Shown: positions 38,514-48,089 of the stretch, piece by piece
How positions within the stretch are numbered: the stretch's first letter is position 1
Layout of the letters: the number at the start of each line of letters is the position of its first letter
Notes under the pieces: generated by a model
Databases searched by the model: none
Told to the model about the DNA's origin: nothing
Seen by the model: only the letters and a program-made list of their open reading frames with translations
Source: Ancylomarina salipaludis
GTDB taxonomy: Bacteria; Bacteroidota; Bacteroidia; Bacteroidales; Marinifilaceae
Assembly (NCBI RefSeq): GCF_004122035.1
Contig: NZ_SAXA01000002.1
Location: forward strand, 62,001 to 126,000
Reading direction: 5' to 3'
Length of the DNA: 64,000 bases
Program-made: the position numbers and the translations under genes

Positions 38514-41500
38514 ATGACAGCCATAAAGGACATATTAAAGGAACAGATCTTAGTTTTGGATGGAGCCATGGGAACCATGATTCAATCCTTTAAATTATCG
38601 GAATCAGATTTTCGGGGTGAGCGATTTGCCCATTCGACTTTCGATCAGAAAGGGCATAATGATTTGTTAACCCTTACCCGACCGGATATCATAAAATCGA
38701 TTCACAGAGATTTCTTAAAGGCAGGTGCTCATATTATTGAAACCAATACCTTTAATTCAAATGCCATTTCTCTTATCGATTATGGCTTGGAGGAATTGGC
38801 TTACGAATTGAATTTTGAAGCGGCAAAAAATGCGAGGGAGGTCATCAATGAGGTTTTGCAAGAAGATGCTTCAACTCCTCGTTGGGTTGCCGGGGCTATT
38901 GGTCCTACAAACAAAACGGCCTCCATGTCGCCTAAAGTTGAGGATCCGGGTTATCGTGATGTGAATTTTGATGATTTGCTTCGGATTTATACCGAGCAGA
39001 TTAGGGGTTTGATTGATGGTGGCGTTGATCTTTTATTGATAGAAACCATATTCGATACGCTGAATGCGAAGGCGGCAGTTTTCGCTGCAGATGAAATTCT
39101 GACGGAACGAGGTCTTGATATTCCTATTATGCTTTCGGGTACCATTACCGATAATAGCGGTCGAACACTTTCAGGACAAACCCTTGAGGCCTTTGTAACG
39201 TCGATGAAAACCGATCGTCTTTTAAGTTTGGGTTTGAACTGTGCTTTTGGTGCCAAGGATTTAGTTCCTTATATCGAACAGCTGGATAAGTTGATTCCGG
39301 TTTACGTGAGTGTGTATCCGAATGCAGGTTTGCCAAACGAGCTGGGTGAATATGACGAAACGGCGGAAATGATGACTGCCGATCTCAAAACCTTATTGAA
39401 AGGTGAGAAGATTAATATTGTGGGTGGTTGTTGCGGTACCCGACCTGAACATATCAAAGCTTTGGCCAAGGCTGTGAATGGAGAAAAACCCCGACAGTTG
39501 CCTGTGATTGAACCTGAAACATGTTTAAGTGGGCTGGAACTTTTAAGAATAAATTCCCTATCGAATTTTGTGAATATTGGGGAAAGAACCAATGTGGCTG
39601 GTTCTAAAAAGTTTGCCCGTCTGATCAGCGAAAAAAAATACGAGGAAGCCTTATCCATTGCACGTAGCCAGGTAGAAAATGGGGCTCAGATTATCGATGT
39701 CAATATGGATGATGCCATGTTGGATGCTGAAGCTGAAATGGTCACCTTTCTTAAGCTTTTGGTTTCAGAACCTGAAATTTCACGTGTACCTATCATGATC
39801 GATTCATCAAAATGGTCGGTGTTGGAAGCAGGGTTGAAATGCGTACAAGGCAAGTGTGTGGTGAATTCCATCTCAATGAAAGAGGGTGAGCAGGAATTTA
39901 TAAGATATGCACGCAAGATAAAACGATATGGTGCAGCGGCTGTTGTCATGGCATTTGACGAAAAAGGGCAGGCTGATACTTACGAGAGGCGTATCGAAAT
40001 TTGTAGCAGAGCCTACAAGCTGTTAACTGAAGTTGTGAATTTCCCTCCCGTGGATATCATTTTCGACCCTAATGTATTGGCAATTGGGACTGGAATTGAA
40101 GAGCACAACAACTATGCTGTCGATTTTATTAAGACTGTTAAGTGGATAAAAACCAATTTACCTTATGCCAAAATAAGTGGAGGAATCAGCAATCTGTCGT
40201 TTTCTTTTCGTGGAAACAATATGGTGCGTGAAGCCATGCATTCAGTCTTTCTTTATTATGCAATTAAGGAAGGGCTCGATATGGGTATTGTTAATCCGGG
40301 TATGTTGCAGATTTATGATGAGATTGAACCTGAACTTTTAAAGAAAGTTGAAGATGTTGTTCTCAATCGTCGCCCTGATGCGACTGAGCAGTTGATTGAA
40401 TTTGCCGAAAATCTTAAGTCAGAAGGTAAGGTTCAGATTAAAACAGATTTGTGGAGAGAGAAGTCTTGCCATGACCGATTGTCTTATTCATTGGTAAAAG
40501 GACTTACCGATTATATTGAGGTGGATGCTGAAGAAGCTCGGCAGAATTATCCCAAAGCCCTTGAGGTGATTGAAGGGCCTTTGATGGATGGGATGAATAT
40601 TGTTGGCAATCTGTTTGGTGAAGGAAAAATGTTTTTGCCTCAGGTGGTGAAGTCGGCCCGGGTGATGAAAAAGGCGGTGGCTTATCTTCAACCTTTTATC
40701 GAAGAAGAAAAAAAGAATCTGGTTGCAAATCATACTGGGAAAGTCCTCATGGTAACCGTAAAAGGCGATGTTCATGATATCGGCAAAAATGTTGTTGGTG
40801 TTGTATTGGGCTGTAACAATTTTGAGCTTGTCGATCTCGGGGTTATGGTTCCTTGTTCACGTATACTGGAAGTGGCCATTGAAGAGAAAGTGGATGCTAT
40901 TGGTTTGAGTGGATTAATTACACCTTCGCTAGAGGAGATGGCTTTTGTAGCCAGCGAAATGGAACGATTGGCTTTGAATATTCCTTTGGTTGTAGGTGGG
41001 GCGACAACTTCAGAATTGCATACCGCTGTTAAAATTGAACCCAATTATTCGGGTGGGGTTGTTTATGTGAGCGATGCATCAAAATCAGTTGGTGTTTTCA
41101 AGAATCTGTGTGATAAAAATAAGCGGGAAAGCTATTTGAAGGAGGTTCACAAACGTTACGACGAGATACGTGAAGCTTATGCCAAAGAAAAGTCGGCGGA
41201 ATATTTTACAATTGATGAAGCCAGAGCCAATAAGGAAAAAATTGATTGGAAAACATCACCTATTTATCAGCCTAAAAAACTGGGCTTGCAAGTAGAACGC
41301 AATTTTCCGGTGAGTGAAATTCGTAAGTATATTGATTGGACTTTCTTTTTTGTGGCCTGGGAGCTGAAGTGCATGTATCCTGAAATTATGGAAGATGCTC
41401 AGTTTAAGGATGAGGCTAAAAAACTATTCGACGATGCCAATTTGATGTTGGATGAGATTGAAGAAAAAAACTTGATAGAAGCTGCTGCAGTTTATGGTTT

Positions 41501-42167
41501 GTTTCCAGCCAATTCTGTGGGGGATGATATTGTGATTTATGCCGATGAGAATCGAAGTGCTGAATTGACTCGCTTCACCAATTTGCGACAGCAGGAAAAG
41601 TTTCCGAAAGGTTTGAGTAACCTGTGTTTGTCTGATTTTGTTGCGCCTTTGGATTCGGGTCGTATCGATTATGTTGGTGCATTTGTTGCCACAGCAGGTC
41701 TGGGGATAGAAGAGAGTTTAGCGAAGTATGCTGAGGACTTGGATGATTATAAGAGTATCATGCTTAAGATACTGGCTGATAGATTGGCTGAGGCTTATAC
41801 CGAATTGCTTCACGATAGGGTTCGAAAACTGGATTGGGCTTATGCGCCTGATGAGGATCTGACAATTGAAGAAAAGCTTCGCGAAAAGTATCAGGGAATT
41901 CGTCCCGCCTTTGGTTATCCATCATTACCCGAGCATTCCGAAAAACAAGTGCTTTGGGATTTCTTAAAGGTTGAGGAGAACATTGGTGCGACGCTTACCG
42001 AAAATTTTGCGATGTATCCAACAGCGACAGTTAGTGGACTTTATTTGGCTCATCCTGATGCTTTGTATTTTAGTATTGGCAAGGTGCAGGACGATCAGAT
42101 TAAAGATTACGCCCGGCGACGGAATATAACAGAAGAACAAGCTCAGCAATATTTACATTCTTTATAG
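38514..42167 (+). CDS. metH: cobalamin-dependent methionine synthase
   Basis: The 1217-residue product has all four MetH modules in order. The homocysteine-binding barrel spans about 1-320 ([14 protein letters not shown], zinc Cys in [15 protein letters not shown]). The methyl-folate pterin domain spans about 345-600 ([20 protein letters not shown]). The cobalamin domain spans about 640-880, with the axial His near 754 in [16 protein letters not shown]. The AdoMet reactivation domain follows at about 900-1210 ([12 protein letters not shown]). It methylates homocysteine using 5-methyl-THF. It begins one base after the lysC stop, so translation is probably coupled. No metE is seen in the window. 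Confidence 0.98.
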   Translation: MTAIKDILKEQILVLDGAMGTMIQSFKLSESDFRGERFAHSTFDQKGHNDLLTLTRPDIIKSIHRDFLKAGAHIIETNTFNSNAISLIDYGLEELAYELNFEAAKNAREVINEVLQEDASTPRWVAGAIGPTNKTASMSPKVEDPGYRDVNFDDLLRIYTEQIRGLIDGGVDLLLIETIFDTLNAKAAVFAADEILTERGLDIPIMLSGTITDNSGRTLSGQTLEAFVTSMKTDRLLSLGLNCAFGAKDLVPYIEQLDKLIPVYVSVYPNAGLPNELGEYDETAEMMTADLKTLLKGEKINIVGGCCGTRPEHIKALAKAVNGEKPRQLPVIEPETCLSGLELLRINSLSNFVNIGERTNVAGSKKFARLISEKKYEEALSIARSQVENGAQIIDVNMDDAMLDAEAEMVTFLKLLVSEPEISRVPIMIDSSKWSVLEAGLKCVQGKCVVNSISMKEGEQEFIRYARKIKRYGAAAVVMAFDEKGQADTYERRIEICSRAYKLLTEVVNFPPVDIIFDPNVLAIGTGIEEHNNYAVDFIKTVKWIKTNLPYAKISGGISNLSFSFRGNNMVREAMHSVFLYYAIKEGLDMGIVNPGMLQIYDEIEPELLKKVEDVVLNRRPDATEQLIEFAENLKSEGKVQIKTDLWREKSCHDRLSYSLVKGLTDYIEVDAEEARQNYPKALEVIEGPLMDGMNIVGNLFGEGKMFLPQVVKSARVMKKAVAYLQPFIEEEKKNLVANHTGKVLMVTVKGDVHDIGKNVVGVVLGCNNFELVDLGVMVPCSRILEVAIEEKVDAIGLSGLITPSLEEMAFVASEMERLALNIPLVVGGATTSELHTAVKIEPNYSGGVVYVSDASKSVGVFKNLCDKNKRESYLKEVHKRYDEIREAYAKEKSAEYFTIDEARANKEKIDWKTSPIYQPKKLGLQVERNFPVSEIRKYIDWTFFFVAWELKCMYPEIMEDAQFKDEAKKLFDDANLMLDEIEEKNLIEAAAVYGLFPANSVGDDIVIYADENRSAELTRFTNLRQQEKFPKGLSNLCLSDFVAPLDSGRIDYVGAFVATAGLGIEESLAKYAEDLDDYKSIMLKILADRLAEAYTELLHDRVRKLDWAYAPDEDLTIEEKLREKYQGIRPAFGYPSLPEHSEKQVLWDFLKVEENIGATLTENFAMYPTATVSGLYLAHPDALYFSIGKVQDDQIKDYARRRNITEEQAQQYLHSL

Positions 42168-42199
42168 TAAAGGTGATATCCTGATTTAACTATTAACCC

Positions 42200-42245
42200 A
42201 TCAGGATGCTTGAACCATTCATCATACAAGCATCCTGATATTTTG
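42200..42245 (+). terminator. 13-bp perfect hairpin between metH and metF
   Basis: ATCAGGATGCTTG (42200-42212) pairs exactly with CAAGCATCCTGAT (42227-42239) around a 14-base loop and is followed by ATTTTTG. It is 32 bp past metH and 15 bp before metF, so it probably acts as an internal partial terminator or RNA-processing stem. It also overlaps the longest metF frame, favouring the start at 42255. Confidence 0.65.
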
Positions 42246-42254
42246 AAAAAACAC

Positions 42255-43214
42255 ATGAAAGTAATTGATCACATCAATCAAGCTATCGAAAATAAAACCA
42301 CACATTTTTCTTTTGAGCTTCTTCCTCCTCGCAAGGGGAATAGTATTTATAAGGTATTTAATACGATTGATAAGCTTAGAGAATTCGATCCCAAGTATAT
42401 TAATATCACCTCGCATTGCGATGAGGTTATTTTTGCTGAGGCGGAGAACGGAACTTTTCAGAAGCTGTTGATAAATAAACGTCCGGGAACTGTTGCGGTA
42501 GCTGCTGCCATAAAAAATAAGTATAAAATTACGGTTGTTCCACACGTTATTTGTCAGGGTTTTACTCCTGAAGAAACTGAAAATGCACTGATAGATTTAA
42601 ATTTTCTTGATATTCAAGATCTGCTGCTTTTGAGAGGAGATTCGTCAAGGCGTCATGAATTTTCGACTCGGGAATCAGGGCATAATTATGCCATAGACCT
42701 TATTGAACAAGTGAACCAGGTGAATCGGGGGGAATATCTTGATGGCACACATACCGAAGCTTTTGAAACACCTTTTTCATATGGCGTTGCCGGTTATCCT
42801 GAGAAGCATGAGGAGGCACCCAATCTCGATTCGGATATTTACTATCTGAAGAAGAAAGTAGATGCCGGTGCTGAATATATCGTCACGCAAATGTTTTTTG
42901 ATAATCAGAAATTTTTCGACTTTGAGAAGAAGATTCGTGCTGCGGGTATTACAGTGCCATTAATTCCTGGAATAAAACCTATTTCGGCTTTGAGTCAACT
43001 CAATTTGCTTCCTCAGGTTTTTAAGGTAGATATACCCGAAGCTTTAGCCGCAGAAGTTCGGAAATGCAAAACCAATGAGCAGGTTCAGGCTCTGGGTACC
43101 GAGTGGGCGATTCATCAGAGTAGGGAACTTGTAAAACATGCAGTGCCCTCCTTACATTTTTATTCGTTTATGGCTAGTAATTGTGTCAGAGATATTGCCA
43201 AGGCAATTTTTTAG
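42255..43214 (+). CDS. metF: methylenetetrahydrofolate reductase
   Basis: The product is 319 residues from ATG 42255 (MKVIDHINQAIEN); an earlier ATG at 42210 falls within the metH-metF hairpin and adds nothing family-like. It makes 5-methyl-THF, the methyl donor for MetH. It has THFSFELLPPRKGNSI at the start of the barrel, YINITSHCDEVIF, the flavin-binding LLLLRGDSSRR and the folate-side AEYIVTQMFFDNQKFFDF and VPLIPGIKPI. The length matches bacterial MetF. It is the last gene of the methionine operon. Confidence 0.95.
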   Translation: MKVIDHINQAIENKTTHFSFELLPPRKGNSIYKVFNTIDKLREFDPKYINITSHCDEVIFAEAENGTFQKLLINKRPGTVAVAAAIKNKYKITVVPHVICQGFTPEETENALIDLNFLDIQDLLLLRGDSSRRHEFSTRESGHNYAIDLIEQVNQVNRGEYLDGTHTEAFETPFSYGVAGYPEKHEEAPNLDSDIYYLKKKVDAGAEYIVTQMFFDNQKFFDFEKKIRAAGITVPLIPGIKPISALSQLNLLPQVFKVDIPEALAAEVRKCKTNEQVQALGTEWAIHQSRELVKHAVPSLHFYSFMASNCVRDIAKAIF

Positions 43215-43242
43215 TTTTGTAGATACGAACTTATTTTAAATG

Positions 43243-43291
43243 AAATCCGAAAGTGCGCTTCAGTTTTTGAAGTGCGCTTTCGGGTTTTTAT
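43243..43291 (+). terminator. methionine operon terminator
   Basis: A 20-bp stem with a few G-T pairs (AAATCCGAAAGTGCGCTTCA with TGAAGTGCGCTTTCGGGTTT) and a 5-base loop, followed by T, lies 28 bp after metF. Confidence 0.88.
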
Positions 43292-43829
43292 TTGTATAGT
43301 TTTTTCTAAATAATGATTGTTTCAAATGATTTTATTCAGATTGTCCGGAGTTAAATAAAATGTTAGGAGTATACTGTTAATTAATCTTAGATCTGTTAAA
43401 TACTGTTCTTGTTGCCATTTGAAGGAATTTATTTAAAATGTGATATTGGTTAATTGTAATGGGTATTTTCTGTAAACACTTGTTATTGAGGATTTGATTT
43501 GATATTTAGTGCATATCTATATTAAATAAAATTAGAGATATTGAAATAGATTTCTTATGTTTGCGGGATAGTTATTACCTTACTTATGATAACTATAAAA
43601 ATGGATTAACTTATGTGAAAAGCCAGACTTTAGTTCATGTAAGACAGATGGGAAAAGTTGTTTTTAATTATTGTAAAGTTTGATGGCGGCGCGTAATATA
43701 AGATCATCTGACATTAAGTTTTGCAAATCCGAAACGAAAAGATTTTTGTCAGAATAAAGCTGCTGTTAAAGTGAGAGAAAAGCATGCTTGTTGTAGCCTT
43801 CGGGAATGAAAGATGAGGATGAAAGATTA
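43292..43829. other. intergenic sequence without a recognisable gene
   Basis: This is AT-rich sequence after the methionine operon. I found no open frame of coding character, tRNA-like fold or insertion-sequence ends. It leads directly into the 21-bp repeat array. Confidence 0.4.
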
Positions 43830-44018
43830 GTATTGGAGGGTTGAAAACTATAGTCGGAGGCTGTTAAAACATCATCGTACTAATTAAAACAATAGTCTGA
43901 TGAATTTAAATCATTATAGGAGTTAGTTAGTTTGACTTGGGATGATGAAAAATACTAATCGGACATAGTATAATAGTGATCGGACTTGGTTAAAGGGCTG
44001 TCGGATCTTTGTTTCGGT
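43830..44018 (+). repeat. nine degenerate tandem 21-bp repeats
   Basis: The sequence shows a strict 21-bp period with rows starting at 43830, 43851, 43872, 43893, 43914, 43935, 43956, 43977 and 43998. Within each row column 4 is always T and column 8 always A. The core TCGGA occurs perfectly at 43854, 43959, 43980 and 44001, with one or two changes at 43833, 43875, 43896, 43917 and 43938. Columns 15-18 are mostly A/T. No frame stays open through it, so it is not presently coding. Twenty-one bp is two helical turns, which would put every core on the same face of the DNA. Confidence 0.7.
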
Positions 44019-44150
44019 CTGAGTGTGGCCATTGAGTTCGATTTTAGGCGTATATTAATCTTTTGAAAATAGGATGATTAAATAGGCAGAGGTGATTATT
44101 TAATATTATTGATTTATTTGAAACAGTATAATCAAAACCAAATATTATAA

Positions 44151-44906
44151 ATGGGGGTATCATTTTATAAATTTAGACAAGAAGAATTGCCTGTAGTGGG
44201 GGAGTTACTCTTGCAAATGTTTGTACGTGACCGGAGTGCTTTTGAAAAATTTTCTCCGGAGTATAAGGGTGAATTCTTAATGATCGTTGAGAATCAGATT
44301 CAAAAGGTTTTGGGTATGACTCAGGCTGCGACATTAAGGGCAGAGATTAAGAAAAAGACTGCAGACTTATACAATTGCGTTGATGAGATCATTCCCATTC
44401 TCGATTTGATCGCTGCCTATGCAAAGCGAGCAGGGACCTCTCTAAGTATAAAGGCTTCAGATTTTGGTGTGATGCAAGCAAAAAAAGAGATCCGGAAAAG
44501 AAATATCGAAGGAGTGTGCACGAAGGTGAAGGTTGTTGAGCAAAACATTGCCAATAATTTGAGCGCACTTAAGGAGCGGGGCTATACTGAAGAATTGGGC
44601 GCTGAACTTATTGAGATGACTCAAAAAGCCTATAAGCTTAATCTTATTCAGGAAGAGAAGATAAGAGAGAAGAAACAACTGGTAGTTGATAATATGACCG
44701 AGTATACGCTTTTGTGGTGCTTCTTGAAAGATCTTTCAGAAACAGGACGATTATTGATGAAAGCCGATCAACAAAAGTGTGATGGTTATAAATTTAGCCA
44801 CATCATAAAACAAGTTCGTAAAACCAAACCCAATACCGATAATACGAACAAAGGAGACAATATTAAAGAAAAATTAAATCAGGTTGTTGTGCCTGAAGAA
44901 GTTTAA
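44151..44906 (+). CDS. unrecognised helical protein
   Basis: This 251-residue protein has no family I can name. It has no signal peptide or membrane helix. It is predicted almost wholly alpha-helical, with amphipathic stretches such as RKRNIEGVCTKVKVVEQNI and EELGAELIEMTQKAY that could form a helical bundle or coiled coil. The last 35 residues are a polar Lys/Asn/Thr tail (KTKPNTDNTNKGDN), likely disordered. It stands alone between two terminators, about 130 bp after the 21-bp repeat array, whose cores could bind a regulator of this gene. Codon use looks like that of its neighbours. It could be an accessory or lineage-specific gene. Confidence 0.75.
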   Translation: MGVSFYKFRQEELPVVGELLLQMFVRDRSAFEKFSPEYKGEFLMIVENQIQKVLGMTQAATLRAEIKKKTADLYNCVDEIIPILDLIAAYAKRAGTSLSIKASDFGVMQAKKEIRKRNIEGVCTKVKVVEQNIANNLSALKERGYTEELGAELIEMTQKAYKLNLIQEEKIREKKQLVVDNMTEYTLLWCFLKDLSETGRLLMKADQQKCDGYKFSHIIKQVRKTKPNTDNTNKGDNIKEKLNQVVVPEEV

Positions 44907-44939
44907 TTCGGAATTAATATTGAGTATGTAGTAAGTATG

Positions 44940-44961
44940 AAGCACCCTGAAGAGGGTGCTT
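44940..44961. terminator. terminator between convergent genes
   Basis: A perfect 9-bp stem AAGCACCCT/AGGGTGCTT with a GAAG loop lies between the helical-protein gene and the dehydrogenase gene on the other strand. T-tracts are short on both sides. Confidence 0.7.
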
Positions 44962-44969
44962 TGTTATGA

Positions 44970-45923
44970 TTAGGCGAACTGGTTGATAATTTTTTGAGCT
45001 GTTACTTCGGACAGTTTGATGTTGGATTCATGTGTCCAACCACCAACATGAGGACTGAGAAGTACATTATCGGCATCAATCAGATATTTAAAATCATCGG
45101 GCAGTTCGTTGGCATGAAGATCTTCGAACGAAGTTTTTTCGTATTCCAACACATCAAGACATGCTCCACGAACCTGACCCGTTTTAAGATGTTTCACCAA
45201 ATCGGATATTCTGACAATTTTACCTCGGGCCGTGTTAATTAGGAAAAAAGGTTTCTTGAACTTGCCTAGGAAATCATCATTCACCATAAACATGGTTTCT
45301 TCAGTTTGAGGGATATGCAGACTTAAAATATCACAGGTGTCGAAAAGATCTTGTAATTGTTTTTCTTCACAAAATTCATCGGAATAATTGAATTTGTATT
45401 TGTCGTAGGCAATCACCTTGCAATCAAATCCTTTTAAGCGTTGTGCAAAAGCACTACCCATATTGCCATAGCCAATAATACCGACCGTTTTGCCCTTGAT
45501 TTCCAAGCCACGGTTTTCTTCTCTTCGCCACAAACCCATGCCCACTTCCTTATTGCATCGGCATAAATTGTTGAATAAGCAAAGCAGCATGCCAAGTGCG
45601 TGTTCGCCAACAGCATCACGATTTCCTTCGGGGGCATTAAAGCAGGTTATTCCTTTGCTTTCGGCATAAGGCACATCAATATTCTCAAGACCGGCACCTA
45701 CACGACCGATAAATTTCAGACGTGTTGCTTTATCAAGCTCAGCTTTGGTTAATTTGAATTTGCTTCGAATGATAAAACCATCAAATTGATCGAAAATAGC
45801 TAGCATTTCGTCTTTGTTCAATTCGGGGGTGTATTGGCAATCGAAACCAGCCTCTTCCAGCATTTCAAGTAATCGCGGGTGTGTGGAATCTATAAATAGG
45901 ACTCTTAGTTGTTCTTTGCTCAT
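44970..45923 (-). CDS. D-2-hydroxyacid dehydrogenase (phosphoglycerate dehydrogenase-like)
   Basis: The 317-residue product has the D-isomer-specific dehydrogenase fold. The NAD-binding site is VGIIGYGNMGSAFAQRL. The catalytic Arg is in FLINTARGKIVR, and the His with its partner region is in LLSPHVGGWTHES. RVGAGLENIDVPYAESKGI is the usual substrate-domain hinge. The regulatory ACT domain of long SerA enzymes is absent. It could be phosphoglycerate dehydrogenase for serine synthesis, but serC is not adjacent, so another 2-hydroxyacid (glyoxylate, hydroxypyruvate) remains possible. It lies 45 bp downstream of the lipoprotein gene on the same strand. Confidence 0.85.
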   Translation of the reverse strand: MSKEQLRVLFIDSTHPRLLEMLEEAGFDCQYTPELNKDEMLAIFDQFDGFIIRSKFKLTKAELDKATRLKFIGRVGAGLENIDVPYAESKGITCFNAPEGNRDAVGEHALGMLLCLFNNLCRCNKEVGMGLWRREENRGLEIKGKTVGIIGYGNMGSAFAQRLKGFDCKVIAYDKYKFNYSDEFCEEKQLQDLFDTCDILSLHIPQTEETMFMVNDDFLGKFKKPFFLINTARGKIVRISDLVKHLKTGQVRGACLDVLEYEKTSFEDLHANELPDDFKYLIDADNVLLSPHVGGWTHESNIKLSEVTAQKIINQFA

Positions 45924-45968
45924 CTTAGCTTTGATTCTTCTGTTGTTCTTAAGATCTGAGGACTACGA

Positions 45969-46472
45969 TTAGTTTGCATCCCCTAAATTCACCACAAAAC
46001 TAGCTCTATATCCTCTAACTTTATTGTTTTCGCCACAAATTTCGTAGCCAAACATGAGTGATTTAATTTTTTTCTGAAGGTGTAAGGTCTTATTATCCCA
46101 GTACCATTCTTCTCGAAACTGAATATTACCAATATTATTCTGGTTGCCATTTTTCTTTAGAATGGCTTTTATTTCATCCCTAGTGAGAAGGTGATTGTCG
46201 AAATAATCATAGGCTTTCAGTCTGCCTGTCGTTACGGCATGAATAATATCTTTCGCCATCAACTTTATGTCGGTATTCGCCAGACATTCAGTTTGCCATT
46301 CATCATCGCTATCCGGATTTTTGATAAGCACTTCGTAAGTAATCGGTTTTGCAATGCTTTGGCCGTGGATTACAGTCGGGTTATTTATACTTTGGCTGCC
46401 AGATGACTCACAAGATGATAAAACGAGTGAAGCAAACAGTGCCATAAGTAACGATAAGCTTGCTTTTTTCAT
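45969..46472 (-). CDS. small lipoprotein, possibly GldN/PorN-related
   Basis: The product is 167 residues from ATG 46472 (MKKASLSLLMALFASLVLSS, lipobox LSSC at about 18-21); a longer frame to 46523 adds residues before the signal peptide and is unlikely. After lipidation the protein would be tethered to the envelope. The body has a helical middle (IKLMAKDIIHAVTTGRLKAY) and a C-terminal beta part with FREEWYWDNKTLHLQKKIKS. These loosely recall the GldN/PorN pattern (ITEVYDD, then KEDWFFDKQRSVMDVRI), but the protein is shorter and the similarity is by eye only. It sits between pyrC and the dehydrogenase gene. Confidence 0.6.
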   Translation of the reverse strand: MKKASLSLLMALFASLVLSSCESSGSQSINNPTVIHGQSIAKPITYEVLIKNPDSDDEWQTECLANTDIKLMAKDIIHAVTTGRLKAYDYFDNHLLTRDEIKAILKKNGNQNNIGNIQFREEWYWDNKTLHLQKKIKSLMFGYEICGENNKVRGYRASFVVNLGDAN

Positions 46473-46564
46473 GATAACAATATGGGTTTTGATGCAATGG
46501 TATAAAGAAAACACTGGCGACAATAATCAGAATGAATCGTTGTCGCCAATATCTTGTGTATTTA

Positions 46565-47905
46565 TTATCTGTTGAAAGTTAATCGTTCGCCTCGTACACT
46601 TTCGTCAATTTGTCCTTGGTTATAAACAAGTTGACCATTGACAAAGGTTTGATCGACTTTATAATGGAAACGATCGCCTTCGAAAGGTGACCAGGCACAT
46701 TTGTAAAGGATGTTTTCTTTATTAACTGTCCATTCTTCTTCTGAAAGCAGGACTAAATCGGCAAAATAACCTTTACGGATATAGCCTCTTTTTTCAACCT
46801 GAAAAACATCTGCCGGTGCATGACACATTTTTTCAATAACTTTTTCAAGACTAATCTTTCCTTTGTGGGCGAATTCCAACATGGTGACCAATGAGTGTTG
46901 AACCAAAGGACCGCCACCTGCAGCTTGCATGTAATTACCGTCTTTTTCTTCAACAGTATGTGGGGCATGATCGGTTGCAATAACATCCAGTCGATCGTCA
47001 AGCAAAGCTTCCCAAAGCTTATTTTGATCGGACTCCGTTTTGATAGCCGGATTCCAACGAATTCTGGCTTTTCTTTGGGCATAATCCGAATCATTGAATC
47101 TTAGGTGATGTACACAAACTTCCGAGGTAATTCGTTTGTCTTTTGCCGGTAATTTATTGTCGAACAATTCCATCTCCATTCCACTCGACAGGTGAAGAAT
47201 ATGAAGTCGGGTATTATATTTTTTAGCCAACTCTATGGCTTTTGATGAAGATTTATAACAGGCCTCAGCTGAGCGAATTTCACCATGGTAATCCATAGGA
47301 ATATCATCGCCATATTTTTCACGATAAGTTTCCAAATTCGCATCAATAGTTGGGGTATCCTCACAATGAGTTGCGATTAGCAAGGGTGCTTTTTCGAAGA
47401 TTTGCGATAGGGTATCAATATCGTCAACCAGCATATTACCTGTTGATGAGCCCATAAAAATCTTGATTCCACAAACATTCTTCGGATTGGTTTTAATCAC
47501 TTCCTCCAAATTGGTATTTGAAGCTCCCATATAAAAAGAATAGTTTGCAAGCGATTTTTCTGCACCTAACTTATAGCGCTCTTCAAGTAGTTCCTGAGTC
47601 AGCGTTTGTGGTTTTACATTAGGCATATCCATAAATGAGGTTGTTCCTCCCGCAACAGCTGCTCTTGATTCAGTAAATAAATCACCTTTTTGTGGCATAC
47701 CCGGATCACGGAAATGAACCTGATCGTCGATGACACCAGGAATTAAGAGTTTGCCTGTGGCATCAATCACTTTCCAATCGGATTCTATATTTTCAGGGCA
47801 TCCCGTAAAGATTTCGTGAATCAGTCCATCTTTAATTAGAACACTACCCGTAAATTTTTGTCCCTCATTTACAATCAGGGCATTTTTAATGAGTTGAGTT
47901 ATCAT
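46565..47905 (-). CDS. pyrC: dihydroorotase
   Basis: The 446-residue product is a class I-type dihydroorotase of the amidohydrolase superfamily, cyclising carbamoyl-aspartate to dihydroorotate in pyrimidine synthesis. Metal ligands appear in DQVHFRDPGMPQKGD (HxR), the bridging carboxylated Lys probably in VCGIKIFMGSSTGNM, and further His in LLIATHCEDTP and RLHILHLSSGME. The catalytic Asp is in ATDHAPHTVEEK. Length fits the family. It lies 184 bp downstream of the glycosyltransferase gene, a pairing seen in other Bacteroidota. Confidence 0.94.
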   Translation of the reverse strand: MITQLIKNALIVNEGQKFTGSVLIKDGLIHEIFTGCPENIESDWKVIDATGKLLIPGVIDDQVHFRDPGMPQKGDLFTESRAAVAGGTTSFMDMPNVKPQTLTQELLEERYKLGAEKSLANYSFYMGASNTNLEEVIKTNPKNVCGIKIFMGSSTGNMLVDDIDTLSQIFEKAPLLIATHCEDTPTIDANLETYREKYGDDIPMDYHGEIRSAEACYKSSSKAIELAKKYNTRLHILHLSSGMEMELFDNKLPAKDKRITSEVCVHHLRFNDSDYAQRKARIRWNPAIKTESDQNKLWEALLDDRLDVIATDHAPHTVEEKDGNYMQAAGGGPLVQHSLVTMLEFAHKGKISLEKVIEKMCHAPADVFQVEKRGYIRKGYFADLVLLSEEEWTVNKENILYKCAWSPFEGDRFHYKVDQTFVNGQLVYNQGQIDESVRGERLTFNR

Positions 47906-48014
47906 TTTGGTTGTTTATAGTGTAGATTTAATAATATGCAAATTAAGGAATTTCAAGCTTTAAATCACTATTATAAGAATTTTTGATTGAGCCTTAAGCT
48001 TAAAAGGGGTGTGC

Positions 48015-48054
48015 AAGAAAAACTCCTCAAAAGAAATAAGACTTCATGAGGAGT
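48015..48054 (-). terminator. terminator of the glycosyltransferase gene
   Basis: On the minus strand ACTCCTCA (48054-48047) pairs with TGAGGAGT (48029-48022) around a 17-base loop and is followed by TTTTTCTT. It lies 35 bp past the stop. Confidence 0.7.
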
Positions 48055-48089
48055 GTGATATTATGTTGAAAAATTATTCAAGTCAGTTT

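Noticed and set aside
43806-44018. The 21-bp array as a coding heptad repeat
   Set aside because: All three forward frames hit stop codons within the array, so it is not currently coding.
43292-44150. Possible insertion sequence or CRISPR array
   Set aside because: No transposase frame or terminal inverted repeats, and the 21-bp units are contiguous rather than repeats separated by unique spacers.
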